DNA from: Cavenderia fasciculata
Taxonomy: Eukaryota; Evosea; Eumycetozoa; Acytosteliales; Cavenderiaceae
Reading direction: 5' to 3'
Length of the DNA: 64,000 nt
NCBI RefSeq assembly: GCF_000203815.1
Contig: NW_004457718.1
Span: 124,001 to 188,000, forward strand
Shown here: piece after piece, positions 22,391 to 34,729 of the stretch
Layout of the letters: each line of letters opens with the position of its first letter
How positions within the stretch are numbered: position 1 is the first letter of the stretch
Position numbers and translations under genes: made by a program
The notes under the pieces: generated by a model
What the model was told of the DNA's origin: nothing
Seen by the model: the letters and a program-made list of their open reading frames with translations, nothing else
Database searches by the model: none

Positions 22391-25300
22391 ATGATGAAAA
22401 GGTATTTACTTTATTTATTATTGTTGATCATCGCACCACTTTTCTTTGGTGGTTATGATCGTCATCATCATTTTGCTTTTGCACAAACAATACCTGCTGA
22501 AGAATGTAAGTACGATCATCATCATTATGATCATTATGATCACATGTCATTTATTCATCTATCCTCTATCGTGGCGATCACAACTAATATTAAATCTATA
22601 ACTTTATTATACTCTCACCCACACTGCAGTAAATAGTGCAATATGGATCATCAAACAATATCGACTCGATGTACCAATGGATCAGACAATGTGTAGTAGT
22701 ATAAATTTCGCTGTTTGCAAGATATCTATTGATGGTTTATATCATTTAACTTCAATGTATGTCTATTCATATCTAGAGAATGATAATTCTTTGTATCTAA
22801 CCATTTTTATTTTCATTTGTTCAGTCGTTATACTGGAGATACCTATTTAATGACCAATGGAATGCCAGATACAAATCTACTAGCATTTACCTTTCCATTT
22901 TTGGAGAATCTGATCATTCCTACTCCATCTGTCATTGCCGACCCTTCATTAAACATGCTCAACTTGATCAAAAATTTAACTCAACTTTATTCATTTGTGT
23001 ATGTAATACAAACAAGTATACTATAGCGCTATAGAGTACTCTTTGTTGGTTTTACTTAATTTAATTATTAATACATATATTTATTTATTTATTTATTTAT
23101 TTAGGATACAAGGGGTTGGTGATCCATCAATCACAACCATTCCAATTGGATTTATGCAACAAGTACCAAATATCCTATCGTTTGTATGTCTGTGCAGCAT
23201 TACAGACATTCCACAATTAGGTTCAAATAGCAAATTGCAACAATTGTCCATCGAATCCAAAACTAATATTAATTTTGTGATTGATGAATCTGTTTCATTG
23301 CCAGCACTCCTGGAGCTCTCTATCAACTATTCTCCTTCGTCTCCCCAGTCACATCGCATCACTCAAGCTTCATTCCCAAAAATTACTCGACTTTCCTTTA
23401 TCTCTGATACATCTTACAAGATATCAATTCATCATTCAACAACTAAACCAAATTTAGAAATGTATGTATCCTAATATAAATGATAGTATTATTTTTTCAC
23501 AAACTCACCGACCACCATTCATTCACAAAATAGCTTTTTAGGAACATTAATATTTCAACCAGCTGTTTGGTTTGAGTTTACTACTACTAATCCCTCATCA
23601 ATCAAAAGTCTTGCTATTCATGGGAAATATTCAACCTATTCCCCTTCCGATTTAGAGAATGATTATCCCAACCTCGAATATTTAGTATTAAGTCATATTC
23701 AATTCCTAAATCAATACCCTTTTTCAAACTTTCCTCCAAAATTAAATAGTTTGTAAGTTTGCTTGTTTAAATTAATCATATCTTTTAAAAAGTCTCTCTC
23801 TCATGATTTACTAAAAAAAACAAAAAAAAACATCTAGGAATATATTAAATGCAGGTTTAAAGATAATTCCATCCATTCCTATACCATCTCGTATGAATGC
23901 ACTGTAAGTATTTTTGAACAGTCAGTGAAATCATAAATCATAATAATTATTAGTTAATTAATTAATTTATCTATCTATTATTTTTTATTTAGTGGATTTT
24001 ATAACAACTCTTTAGAAACAGTACCATGGGGAATATTTTCAGACCTAACATCATTTAATATGAGAGTTCATTTTGACCTTAATTTAAATCTGGGTGGATC
24101 AGTTCCACCAATGTTGTGCAACAAGATCAACTACTTGTCAATCACTAATACTGCTTTGGTATGGGTGCCAGACTGCTTTTGGTGCTACCAAAGTGGTCAC
24201 ATGTCGACTCAGTTACCCAAACCAGCAGGGTTTACATGTCCGATATCATTGACAACGCCAGCAACCATCAAAACCATTGTTGGAAAGACCAAGATAGAGG
24301 GTCAAAACATTGGGTGGGGTCTAGTCACTCCGGAATATTCACTTGTACATGTCATTCCAAACTCTAATCTATTACTCCAAATATCTCAATATGCCAATTA
24401 CCTTGTCGAGAAACCTCTGGCGGTCTCATTTTTAGCCGGTGGCTCTGCAGAGTATAACTACACATTTAATGTTCAAGAAGTTGGAATATTATTTAATTCA
24501 GCGATATTTACTTTTATTCAGCAACCTGGTGCAGTTACATTTATAGTAGGATTTAGATTGTATAATCCCAACATTCCTCACACTGCCACTATTGATGACA
24601 CTATCGATTGTGTACAAGATCTTGGTGAAGACACCAAACAATTTTTCACTTGTTATTCAGTTCTTGTTACCAAAGCCTACACTATGACTATTTCAAATGC
24701 TTATACAATGTCAAGTTTCCAATTTAATTATATTCAAAGTATATATACATAGTAAACAAAAAAAAAATAAGAGTAATAATATTTTTACTAATTTTATTAT
24801 ATTTTTAGAATATCCTGTAGTTTCATCTGGATCAGTTAATAATGGAACGACAGGAGATTCAAAATTAATTAGTTTGACAGGTGATTTTGGAAACAATGGT
24901 CAGAATAATGCATCTGTATTTATCAATGGTACCATACCATGTATTGTAAGCTTTGCAAGTCGCGATATTATCAATTGTACCATTTCATCATTAAATAGTT
25001 TTGGTAGTGCATCTTTAATGGTTTCAGTTGACGGTGCTCTATTTAATAGACCTAATATGCTTTATTTTGCACAACCACCAAATAATAATAATAATGGAGG
25101 AGGGGGATCACTAAAAGAAAAGTGTGAAAAAGATACTCATAATTGTTATGGTAATGGTCAATGTCAAGACAATGGTCAATGTTTATGTAATACTAATTAT
25201 AATCCAACTGATAATTGTTTAACTCAATGTATGTTGTAAAAAAAGAAAAAAAGAAAAAAAAAGAATATTAATATTTATTTAATATTTATAGTTTTCAATG

Positions 25301-26166
25301 AAACAATACCAATTGAAGCAAATCAAACTGCACCAACTACAAGATTTGAAATTGATGGTGTTGAATTTTTATTTGAATTATATTCAATTCAAGAATTGGA
25401 TGTTGACGGAGAGACTGTTATACACGAAGTGATTGTTGATAATTGGAATTCGACTATAACAACATCTACCAATACAACAACAGCCAATTATGTATTACTA
25501 TCAAATGAGACTACTGCACAAGTGGAAGCAGACATTTCATTCTCTGCCACTGCAAGACAAGCCACTTTTGGAGAAACCAATTTCACAATCAATCCAAACT
25601 CTATCAAAGTGTCGGTATCTATCAACAATTGGGAGTATTCAAGTAATATAGCAACACTACGAGTTTTATTTAAAACAGTATTGAGTAACAACCAAGCAGT
25701 TGGAGTATGTGGAGAACAACAATCAATCGATTCTTTGTCATACGACTTTTCAGGTAGTACTATACAATACCTAAGAGTTGCCAAACAAGGTATACAATTT
25801 ACAGGTAGATTCTTGGATTATGTCGTATCGGATGGTCGTACCACTTACTCCAAGACAGAATTGGTATCTTTGAAATCACTCAACGGTAGCAGCAGCGATC
25901 AATCAGTTGCTATGATTGGTATCAACTTTCCTCAATGTCAGTCATGTTTACTTGACCCCGACTTTACACCATTGATCATTGACAATAGTCGTATTACTGG
26001 GTGTCCAAGTGATTCCTCCAACACTTGGAAAATCATCGTCGGTGCTTGTGTTGGTGGAGTAGTCTTTATAGCATTGCTAGTAGCTATCATATTTTATTTA
26101 AAAGATAGTAATACTTTTAGATTAAGAATAAGAAATGCAAAAAGTATTATATTAAAGAAAATATAA
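22391..26166 (+). CDS. ComC-like LRR surface protein, copy A
   Basis: Nine exons: 22391-22505, 22630-22756, 22825-22998, 23105-23461, 23534-23752, 23838-23903, 23993-24738, 24809-25228 and 25292-26166. The sum is 3099 bases, in frame, giving 1032 residues. A signal peptide (about 1-30) is followed by a module with SAIWIIKQY, then leucine-rich-repeat-like segments (PSIPIPSRMNAL; LETVPWGIFSDL; GGSVPPMLCNKI) ending in a Cys-containing cap (VPDCFWCY). An E-set/IPT-like domain (about 602-690), an EGF-like module (about 706-741, HNCYGNGQCQDNGQCLCN) and the ComC-type domain follow. The membrane helix is near 987-1011 and a 21-residue basic tail closes the protein. D. discoideum ComC is needed for cell communication in development, so a cell-surface recognition or signalling role is inferred. 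It is tandem with copy B, 310 bases away. Confidence 0.87.
23015..23040. repeat. 26-base near-palindrome inside an intron
   Basis: CTATAGCGCTATAG forms a perfect 14-base dyad, and flanking AGTA/TACT extends it to 26 bases with two mismatched positions. It lies early in intron 3 of ComC-like copy A and contains a CG-rich centre unlike the surrounding AT-rich intron. Confidence 0.7.
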
Positions 26167-26476
26167 AATATAAATAAATAAATAAATAGAAATACAAAAA
26201 AATAAATAAATTAATGGGTGAGACTATTCGGGTTTGATGAGGTTTTAATCGAAAATATCTAGATCCGTTCCGTATCTATTAACAACCCATGGATGATGAC
26301 ATGATCTCCAATTCATTGAATCTATATCGCTATCTAAGCTGTTTACCTACGTCCTAGGTAGGCGCTACTAGCCTAGTATTGTTATTAGTTAGATATCAGT
26401 CTATAATTCATTATAATAGTACAGTACAGTACAGATAGATAGATAGATACCTACACAGATAGAGAGAGAGAGAGAG
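26167..26476. other. Non-coding spacer between two ComC-like genes
   Basis: Between copies A and B. It starts with an AAAT run, then a more mixed-composition stretch (26215-26400) holding partly palindromic CTACGTCCTAGGTAG-like sequence near 26350, then GATA and GA repeats (26433-26477) abutting the start codon. No ORF or tRNA fold was found. Confidence 0.5.
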
Positions 26477-27564
26477 ATGAACCATTCTCTTTTGTTTATC
26501 ACAGTTAGTCTATTGTTGATAGTATTCAATACTAGTAGTAGTAGTGTAAAAGCAGGTGATCTACCAACAGATGAACGTATGTAGAATAATTGTCAAGATC
26601 AACCAAATCAGTCCTCACAACCAACTAACTAACTAACTTTTACCGTTGTTATCTTTTTTTTAAAGTAAATAGTGCAATGTAAGATTACAAAGAAATTAAG
26701 ATATAAAAGGAAAATGATGGTGTTTATATATATATTGACATTTGTTACTTATTTACTTTTTAGTTGGATTATAAGACAATATGGATTGTTTTCAGTACCT
26801 CAAAACCAAACACTATGTTCGTATGGTGTGTTTGGTTGTATGACTGATCCAGAAACAAACCTAAATCATATTCAATCAATGTATGTATATACATCTTAAT
26901 AATGCAACCTATTATTTACTAACTAACTAAACGTATGATCAAAGTAATATACCTCAATCTGCATATATGGGAGGTTCACCACCCTTTATAGAAAAGTTTG
27001 ACTTTCCAGAACTAAAATCAATTAATATTTTTGCTTCTATTCCATTGGGTGACATTAGTCTAAACTTTCTTTCTTTTATTAGAAATATGCCGAAACTTTT
27101 GTCTATAAAGTAAATATTAATATTGTTAATATATATTTGTTAATATTAACCTCTCCTCTCTCTCATTTCTCTCTTATTTATTTTAAAATTTAATAGAATT
27201 CAATGTCCAACAGTAAAATTTATACCAAATGATTTTCCAACTGGTTTACCTTTATTGAAATCGTTTGACTCTCTCGAAAGTCCTGTTACAATGGCTCCAA
27301 CCTTTTTTAATAATTCCAATTTAGAGATAATTAATATTGGATCATCGGTATTTGGATCTTTTAGAATAGATGAATCTCTAAATCTACCTCTACTCTACCA
27401 ATTAAAGTTCAATGTCAATTCAACGATAAGCCCTAGTGTTACTTTTACATCAAAGACTTTCCCAAAGTTACTCAATCTTATCATTCAGAGTGATACTACT
27501 AAAAAAATAACCGTTTTTATTAATACCTCTCCACCTCAATTATTAGATGTGTATGTATAAATTA

Positions 27565-27595
<31 letters not shown>

Positions 27596-30346
27596 ATATG
27601 TATATATTTATATTTATATATTTATATTTATACATTTCATTTTATTTAGAGCATTAATTAGAAAATCAAACGGTACTATCTCTCAACGTCAAGTAAATTT
27701 CGATTTAAGGGTGTTGAACCCTTTATCACTAGCTAGGGTGGCATTGGTAGGTGAAAGTTCAACAATTACACCATTCCCTTTGGATTCCTATAAAAATCTA
27801 GATTCATTGTCGATTTCATACTCAACATTAACAACCTATCCATTTACAATACCTTCCCCAAATTTATTGTCATTGTAATGTATTATTTAAAAAAAATCAA
27901 AGTTTAGGTTTACAATCAACTAATGTTTTTTTTACTCTCTCTCTCTCTAGACTATTGACCGAATCAATGTTTGCCTCTATTCCAAATGTTCGACTTCCTT
28001 CTTCACTGCTCTATTTGTATGTATCAACTATTATTATTATTTTTAAGATCAAATCTATTAAACTGTATATTTTTAAAATAGAAATTTTGCAGGTAACAAT
28101 CTAAATGGAGGTATACCTTGGGATTACTTTGAAAACATTAATTCTCCTTCAATGTAAGAGTTTTTGTTGGTGAACATACTATAGAGTGTTTCTATCGAAT
28201 ATTATATTTACATTTACCATATTTGTTTTTTTAGTAACATTGAAAATAATCCCTATGTAATTGGATCAGTTTCAGAAGATGTATGTCATTCTAAATTGAA
28301 TATCAAGGGAACAAATCTTACAAGTGCTCCAAATTGCCTGTGGTGCTATTTTGATGAAGGTGTTCTCTTGACCAATCTGAACCCACCATCCACAATGGTT
28401 TGCTCTCCATCGGTTGATAATGCCGAGGTGTTTACAATATTCGGCAGTGCCATCATAACAGGTTCGCTTCTTGGGTATGGTAATCCTTCACAACCACTTT
28501 ATACACTCAATGCAATCATACCCAACAAGATGTTAAAGATTCAAATGAAACCTCCATTTTCAAACTACTATACCAAAACAAATATGGCTATTCTCACATC
28601 CAACATGTATTCATACTCTGTGCCATTGGCCATCCTTGAGGTTGGATTCAACGCCACTACCATCGATGCAGTGCAAGTGGCTCATTCCGTCATTTTTTCA
28701 TTCGCATTTTCAGCAATCAATCCCACCATTGAATATTCTGCCGATATTGGTCCCACAGTGATCTGTCAAAATCCACAAATCGACTCAGTCACAGGTTTAT
28801 TAACTTGCTCTACTCGAGGTGCCCTACCCACAGGATCATATAATATATCCATTTTCAATGAATTCTATTCATCTTCTATCATTTATCAATATAATCAAAG
28901 TATGTTAAAATATAAAAAAATAATTAATAATAATAATAATATTAATTAATTATATTTACCTATTTATTTTAATTTTAGAGTACCCAGTTGTAAATTCAGC
29001 AGAAATTAACGATTTTAATAGTACAAAAAAGGTTATTAGTTTATTTGGAAATTTTGGTTCTCAAGTCGATGTTACTATCATCTTTAACAACACTGTACCA
29101 TGTATTCCTAATCACCTTTTCATGTCAAATATAAATTGTACAATTGATGCCTCTAGCTTGGGGTATGGGTCTGCATCTATTTTTGTTTCTTCTGACGGAG
29201 CAAACTTTACACGTTCCAATATGTTCTATGTTCAACCTCCACCATCTTCAAACAACGGCTCGACAACAACTAGTTCCACCTCTGGAGGAAACTCACCTAC
29301 TCCAAAAGAAAAATGTCAACAAACAACACATAATTGTTATGGTAATGGTCAATGTCAAGACGATGGTTCATGTCTATGTAATACAGGTTATAATCAATTT
29401 GATAATTGTTTAACAAAACGTATGTAGTGAAATTTAAAATACAAAATACTATTTTATAATTATTAATATTTACAATTTTATTTAATTTTTAGCTATAAAT
29501 AATACAGTACCAATTGAATTTAATACAACTGCACCAGTAACAAGATTTGAAATTGATAATATTGAATTTATGTTTGAAATGTATTCAGTCCAGGAATTAA
29601 CATTTGATGCAGTCTCTCAGGAAGTTTTAACAGAGAGTTGGAATTCAAACATTACAAAACAAGGGGATCTGACTGTTGCCAACTACACTTTAATCAGTAA
29701 TGATACAAGTGCAAATATAACAGCCACCATTTCCTTTTCATCACAACAAAGAATTATATCTTTTGGTGGTAAAAATCTAACCATTCCACCAAACGCTATC
29801 AAGGTGGCAGTTTCCATTAACAATTGGCAATTCCAAAGCAATATTGGTACTCTTCGTGTTATCTTTAAAACAATTGTCAACAATCAACAAGGAATCAGCG
29901 TTGGTTGTGATGAGCAAGAAAATGTAGATCTATTTGCCTACGATTTCTCAGGCAATACCATTCAATACTTAAGAGTTTTAAAGGAAGGTATTCAGTTTAC
30001 AGGAAGATTCTTGGATTATGTTGTATCAGACGGTAGATCAACCTATTCTACCACAGAACTAGTATCATTTCAACCAAGAAACAACAGTGCAGATGAATCA
30101 ATTGCCATGATTGGTATCAATATGCCTCAATGCCAGTCATGTTTGCTTGACCCAGACTTTACACCATTGATCGTCGATACAAGTCGCGCGGTTGGGTGCC
30201 AAGACGTTGATTCAAATGTATGGAAATTGGCAGTTGGTATCAGTGTTGGAGGTGTTGCATTTATAGCTTTGGTAGTCGGGATATCTATTTATCTGAAACG
30301 TCATACCAAATTAAGATATACAATATTTAAAATGTCTAGATTATAA
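26477..30346 (+). CDS. ComC-like LRR surface protein, copy B
   Basis: Eleven exons: 26477-26576, 26666-26678, 26764-26880, 26945-27109, 27197-27550, 27650-27874, 27951-28016, 28082-28153, 28235-28899, 28979-29419 and 29493-30346. The sum is 3072 bases, in frame, giving 1023 residues. The order matches copy A: signal peptide, SAIWIIRQY module, LRR-like exons (two short ones of 66 and 72 bases), Cys cap (APNCLWCY), E-set/IPT-like domain, EGF-like module (about 707-739), ComC-type domain, membrane helix (about 982-1005) and basic tail. Exon 2 is only 13 bases, supported because copy A encodes the same residues in one exon. The 3' end lies 41 bases from the end of inverted copy C. Confidence 0.87.
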
Positions 30347-30387
30347 TAAATAAAAAGAAAAATATATTTTATTTATTATATTTATTT

Positions 30388-31759
30388 TTATCTCTTTTTC
30401 ATTGTAATACGATTTGAGTTTCTAAATCTCATTCTAAATAGATTAGAGTCTTTTAAATAAATTACAGCACCAACAACCAATGCTATAAAGACTGCACCAC
30501 CAACACAAGCACCAACTATGATTTTCCAAGTGTTGGAGTTGCTTTGATTAGAGCATTCGTCGGCTTGATTGTTATCAATGATCAATGGTGTGAAATCAGG
30601 GTCCAGTATACACGACTGGCATTGTGGCATACCCACTCCAATCAGTGCAATCGATTCATCTGGATTAGAGGTTGATTTGTTGAGTGAGACGAGTTGGGTT
30701 CTTGAATAAGTTGAACGGCCATCTGATAATACATAGTCTACGAATCTACCAGTAAACTGTATACCATTTTTAACAACCCTAAGGTATTTAATGGTATTAG
30801 AATATGAATCGTATGAAAAAGAATCAATTGATTGCTTTTCCTCACAACCAACATCAAAATCTTGTTGGTTGTTGACCCATGTTTTAAAGATTACTCGAAG
30901 TGTAGCAATGTTGTTGTTAAACTTCCAGTTTGCAACTCCAACAGTTACCTTTATCGAATTGGGATCGATCGATATGTTTTGGTTGCCAAATGCTACTGTA
31001 CGTGGTTGTGACGAGAATGAAACCGTTGCAGTAACATTTGCCAAAGTATCATTACTCGATAATGTATAATTGGCAACAGTCAAATCACCAATGGTTGTAA
31101 TATTAGAATCCCACTTGTCAGTCATCACTTGTTTGATGACAGTCTCACCATCAACATCCAATTCTTGAATAGAATACATTTCAAATCTAAACTCTACACC
31201 ATCAATATTAAATCTTGTAACTGGTGCAGTTTGATTTGCTTCAATTGGTATTGTTGTATTTAAATCTAAAAAATTAAATAAAATAAATAAAATAATTAAT
31301 AATGAGCGATAATTTTAAAATTGTGTCGACTTACATTTAGTTAAACAATTATCCAATTGACTGTAGCCTTGATTACATAAACATTGTCCATTGTCTTGAC
31401 ATTGACCGTTACCATAACAACTATGAGTTTGTTGTTGACATTGTTCTTTTAATGATGTTCCATTGTTTGTATTGTTTGGAGTGGGTGGTGGTGGAAAGTA
31501 TATCATATTTGGTCTTGTAAAGTTCAAGCCATCGACTGAAACCAATACCGATGCTAATCCAAAATTATTATTAATTGAAGGTATGTTACATGTAATTAAA
31601 GTTGGCGTTGCATTTAATAATGCACATTCGGTGCTATTGATTGTTACAGAGAGATTCGATAATGCAGTTCCAAAATCTCCATACAATTCAATTTCAACAG
31701 ATTTATTTTGTTGTACCACAAATGACGCAGATGAAACCGTTGGATAATTTGGTTCTATT

Positions 31760-31800
<41 letters not shown>

Positions 31801-34075
31801 ATTTCCTAATTAATTTAAATATTTACCAGGAGTAAAACGAAGGATTCTTGCAGCATTGGTAAACTCATTAGAGACACTAATTTCCAATGGACTGGGGCCA
31901 ATGATACCGGTCAAGATACATGATACAACAGCATTACTACTGTAAAATTCAAAAATACATGGAATGGTCGTGTTGACCTTGATGGTGTGTTGGATATTGG
32001 GATTATAAACTTTAAATGGGATGTATAGTCTAATATTGTTATTACCAATCTCCATACGACGATATGAATCTGAAAGTTGTATACCGACTTCGGTAAAAGT
32101 GATAGTGTTTTCATAGTAGGGATAGGCATCTGACAATGTGAAAGTGAATGGAGTTGGAGTATAGAAATCACTGAATGGTCGGTTTAAAACAGAAAGTCGG
32201 AGTTTACTGTTTGGAATGATTGCTGCTATTTGAACTTTTGAATCAGTTCTTCCATAACCAATGTTGGTGCCCAACAATAAAGTCGACCCAAGAATGAGAT
32301 TGGCAGTTGTATTTCCATTATTCAAATAAATGCTACAATGAAAATCCTGTGGTGGTGTAATTGATGAAGTAAAAGCACTTACATCTTGTACAAAACACCA
32401 AAAACAATCTAAAAAATAATTAAATAATTAATTAATTAATAAATAATAATTAAAAAATAATACACTTTACATACCAGGAATTTGAGTATTTATAAAACCG
32501 GTAGACTTGATAAAGAGTCTAGCTTTGCACATACTACTGGGGATAACTCCAGATAGATTTTGATTAGATGATAAATCAATATATGGACTATCAACATTAT
32601 CCCAAATGTTCCATGGTATTGTTTGTAATTGATTCCCTGAAAATGAAACGCTACCCAATTGTGGTGGAAATGTAATATTTGAAATACTTGAAAGATTATT
32701 TCCTACAATATACCTTTTTAATGATGATGATGATGAATTTGGTCAGTATAATAATTTAATAATGAAAATGAAGAATGAGATACATCTTTAACATACATGG
32801 TATTTAACTTTTCAGGGTAGGTTGTGTTGTATGGAATTTCAGTAACATTGGCATTCAACAAATTTAAAAGAGCAATTTGGGTAAATGACAAAAAAGGTGG
32901 TGAGATGGTTGACAAATAACCAGAAAAGGTAAACACTTGAACAGAGAGAGGATTTGCTACAGTTAGAGCAAATCTCGTTGTTGATGATAGATATGGTTTT
33001 AATTCACTAAAAAGAGAGAGAGAGAGATATTAATTAATTAGTTTTTGCCAATTGATCAATATTCATAATCTATAACATGCATACATGACTTGTACATTGG
33101 CTTGAATATCTACAGTAATCTGGGTAGAAGAGTATGACTCGATATAGACTGATTTGAGAGATGGACATGAACTGATAGTGAATACTATGGTTTGTGGTTG
33201 GGTAGCATTGATGGCAATCGAAAATGATTTGAGAAAAGGTAGACTGAGTATAGATGGTACATTGGTTAACGGATACCACATCTCTATGCTTGTGACACTA
33301 GAACCGTCAAAAAAGTTATTCGTGATTGTAATTGGTGAGTATCCAGATGAGAACTTTGTAAGATTGGGTATATCAGATGGAAAATCAATTGGTATCTCTG
33401 TTAATGCTGCATCATTTACACTACAAGAATAATTAGGTTAGATTATATTATGATAATAATAATGATGATGATGGATGATTGTTAATACATACGAAATGGT
33501 AGATAGAGATGGAAGATTCTTTAACTTTGAAAGAATATTGTTAGATGTTTTGTTTAGATCCATGTTTGTTCGTATTGATATGGATTGTAGTTTTGGAAAG
33601 TACAAGGAATCTAATAATGGATCGGGATCACCATTATCAATCGGTGATGATACATCAATGACACTATATATCAATGAAATAAATGTATTTGTTAGGAATT
33701 GTTGTTTCTTTTTTGTGGTGGTGCTGGATTGCAACAAACGTTCATACTTACATGTTGATTACATGAGCAACAGAATTAGGAGGATCATCAGCACATTTAA
33801 AGGTAGGATAGGAATTACTACATAATGTTTGATCTTTTGGGACTGGTACACCATAGTTTTTGATCAACCAAACTGCGCTTGCAACTATAGTTATAGTATT
33901 GTATGATAATAAATCAACATCGTTGATTAGTTTGTGCACACGTACACGTGATAGAGTGATTGATGCATTCTGATAAGTTTTACTTACGCTCATCTGCAGG
34001 TAAATCAAAAGAGATGGTGCTTGTTGTGAATAACAACAACAACACAATCAAACAATAATAGTATTGTCTTTTCAT
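30388..34075 (-). CDS. ComC-like LRR surface protein, copy C (inverted)
   Basis: Nine exons on the minus strand: 34075-33988, 33884-33752, 33663-33493, 33420-33085, 33006-32797, 32713-32475, 32408-31827, 31754-31335 and 31265-30388. The sum is 3057 bases, in frame, giving 1018 residues. Signal peptide, SAVWLIKNYG module, LRR-like segments (LQTIPWNIWDNV; LSGVIPSSMCKA), Cys cap (PDCFWCF), E-set-like domain, EGF-like module (about 693-726), ComC-type domain, membrane helix (about 972-996) and basic tail. One intron present in A and B between the short LRR exons is absent here, while an extra one splits the exon before the Cys cap. It is tail to tail with copy B. A perfect 12-base-arm palindrome lies 48 bases before the start codon. 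Confidence 0.86.
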
Positions 34076-34729
34076 TATTTGTATGTGTATGTTTGTAAAG
34101 TAAGTAGGTATTATGATATTGACACAAAGATGGTGACCATCTTTGTGGCTTGACACTTTCTCTCAAGCTTGCGACAAAAAAGAAGATATCTTACTTTGCG
34201 ATAATATCTCGTTTCTCATCTTTACTAAAAAGGAAACACCTTCGTTCCTTTTATGGTGTATGCGAACACATGCTTTAGATGATTGTACCACAACAACAAC
34301 AACAACAACAACAGCATCATGTTTTTGACTATTCTCTGTTCTCTATTATTGCCGTTCGGTTCGTGGTTGTACCATCGTCTGTGCGACCTGATGACGATCT
34401 TGCATTTTAGGTACCTCCATCACCGATTATCTATCCTACTGAATATCAATCGACTATTCTTCTTCTTCTTTAAAGTAAGGGTTAAAAAGTACACCTCCCT
34501 TGCTTGATCATAGTTATAATTACAATGAACTTTGAAAGATCGATCCATTTTCTATCTTCAAAAATTAAAAAAATTAAAAAAAAAAAAAAAAAAAGGAAAT
34601 CATCCTTTTTATTTATTTATTATTATTTTTTTTGATATTAGTATCAGTATACTAATACTATTAATACTATACTAATTTGATCTATACTAAATTGAAAGTA
34701 CAACATAATTCATCTTAATTTTTTATCAC
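34076..34729. other. Intergenic region upstream of copy C
   Basis: Holds the palindrome at 34123-34147, a CAA run (about 34290-34312), a poly(A) tract near 34577-34594 and poly(T)-rich sequence. Plus-strand ORFs at 34143-34328 and 34283-34507 are low-complexity (Thr/Asn runs) with no domain and I do not accept them. Confidence 0.55.
34123..34147. repeat. Perfect 12-base-arm palindrome near copy C start
   Basis: CACAAAGATGGT, one central G at 34135, then the exact reverse complement ACCATCTTTGTG. It lies 48 bases upstream of the start codon of ComC-like copy C, in its promoter or 5' leader. A 12-base perfect dyad in random AT-rich DNA is unlikely. A dimeric transcription-factor site or an RNA hairpin is possible. 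Confidence 0.75.

Noticed and set aside
34143-34507. Two overlapping plus-strand ORFs upstream of ComC-like copy C
   Set aside because: Driven by a CAA repeat (Thr or Asn runs), with no homology-like features or splice structure.
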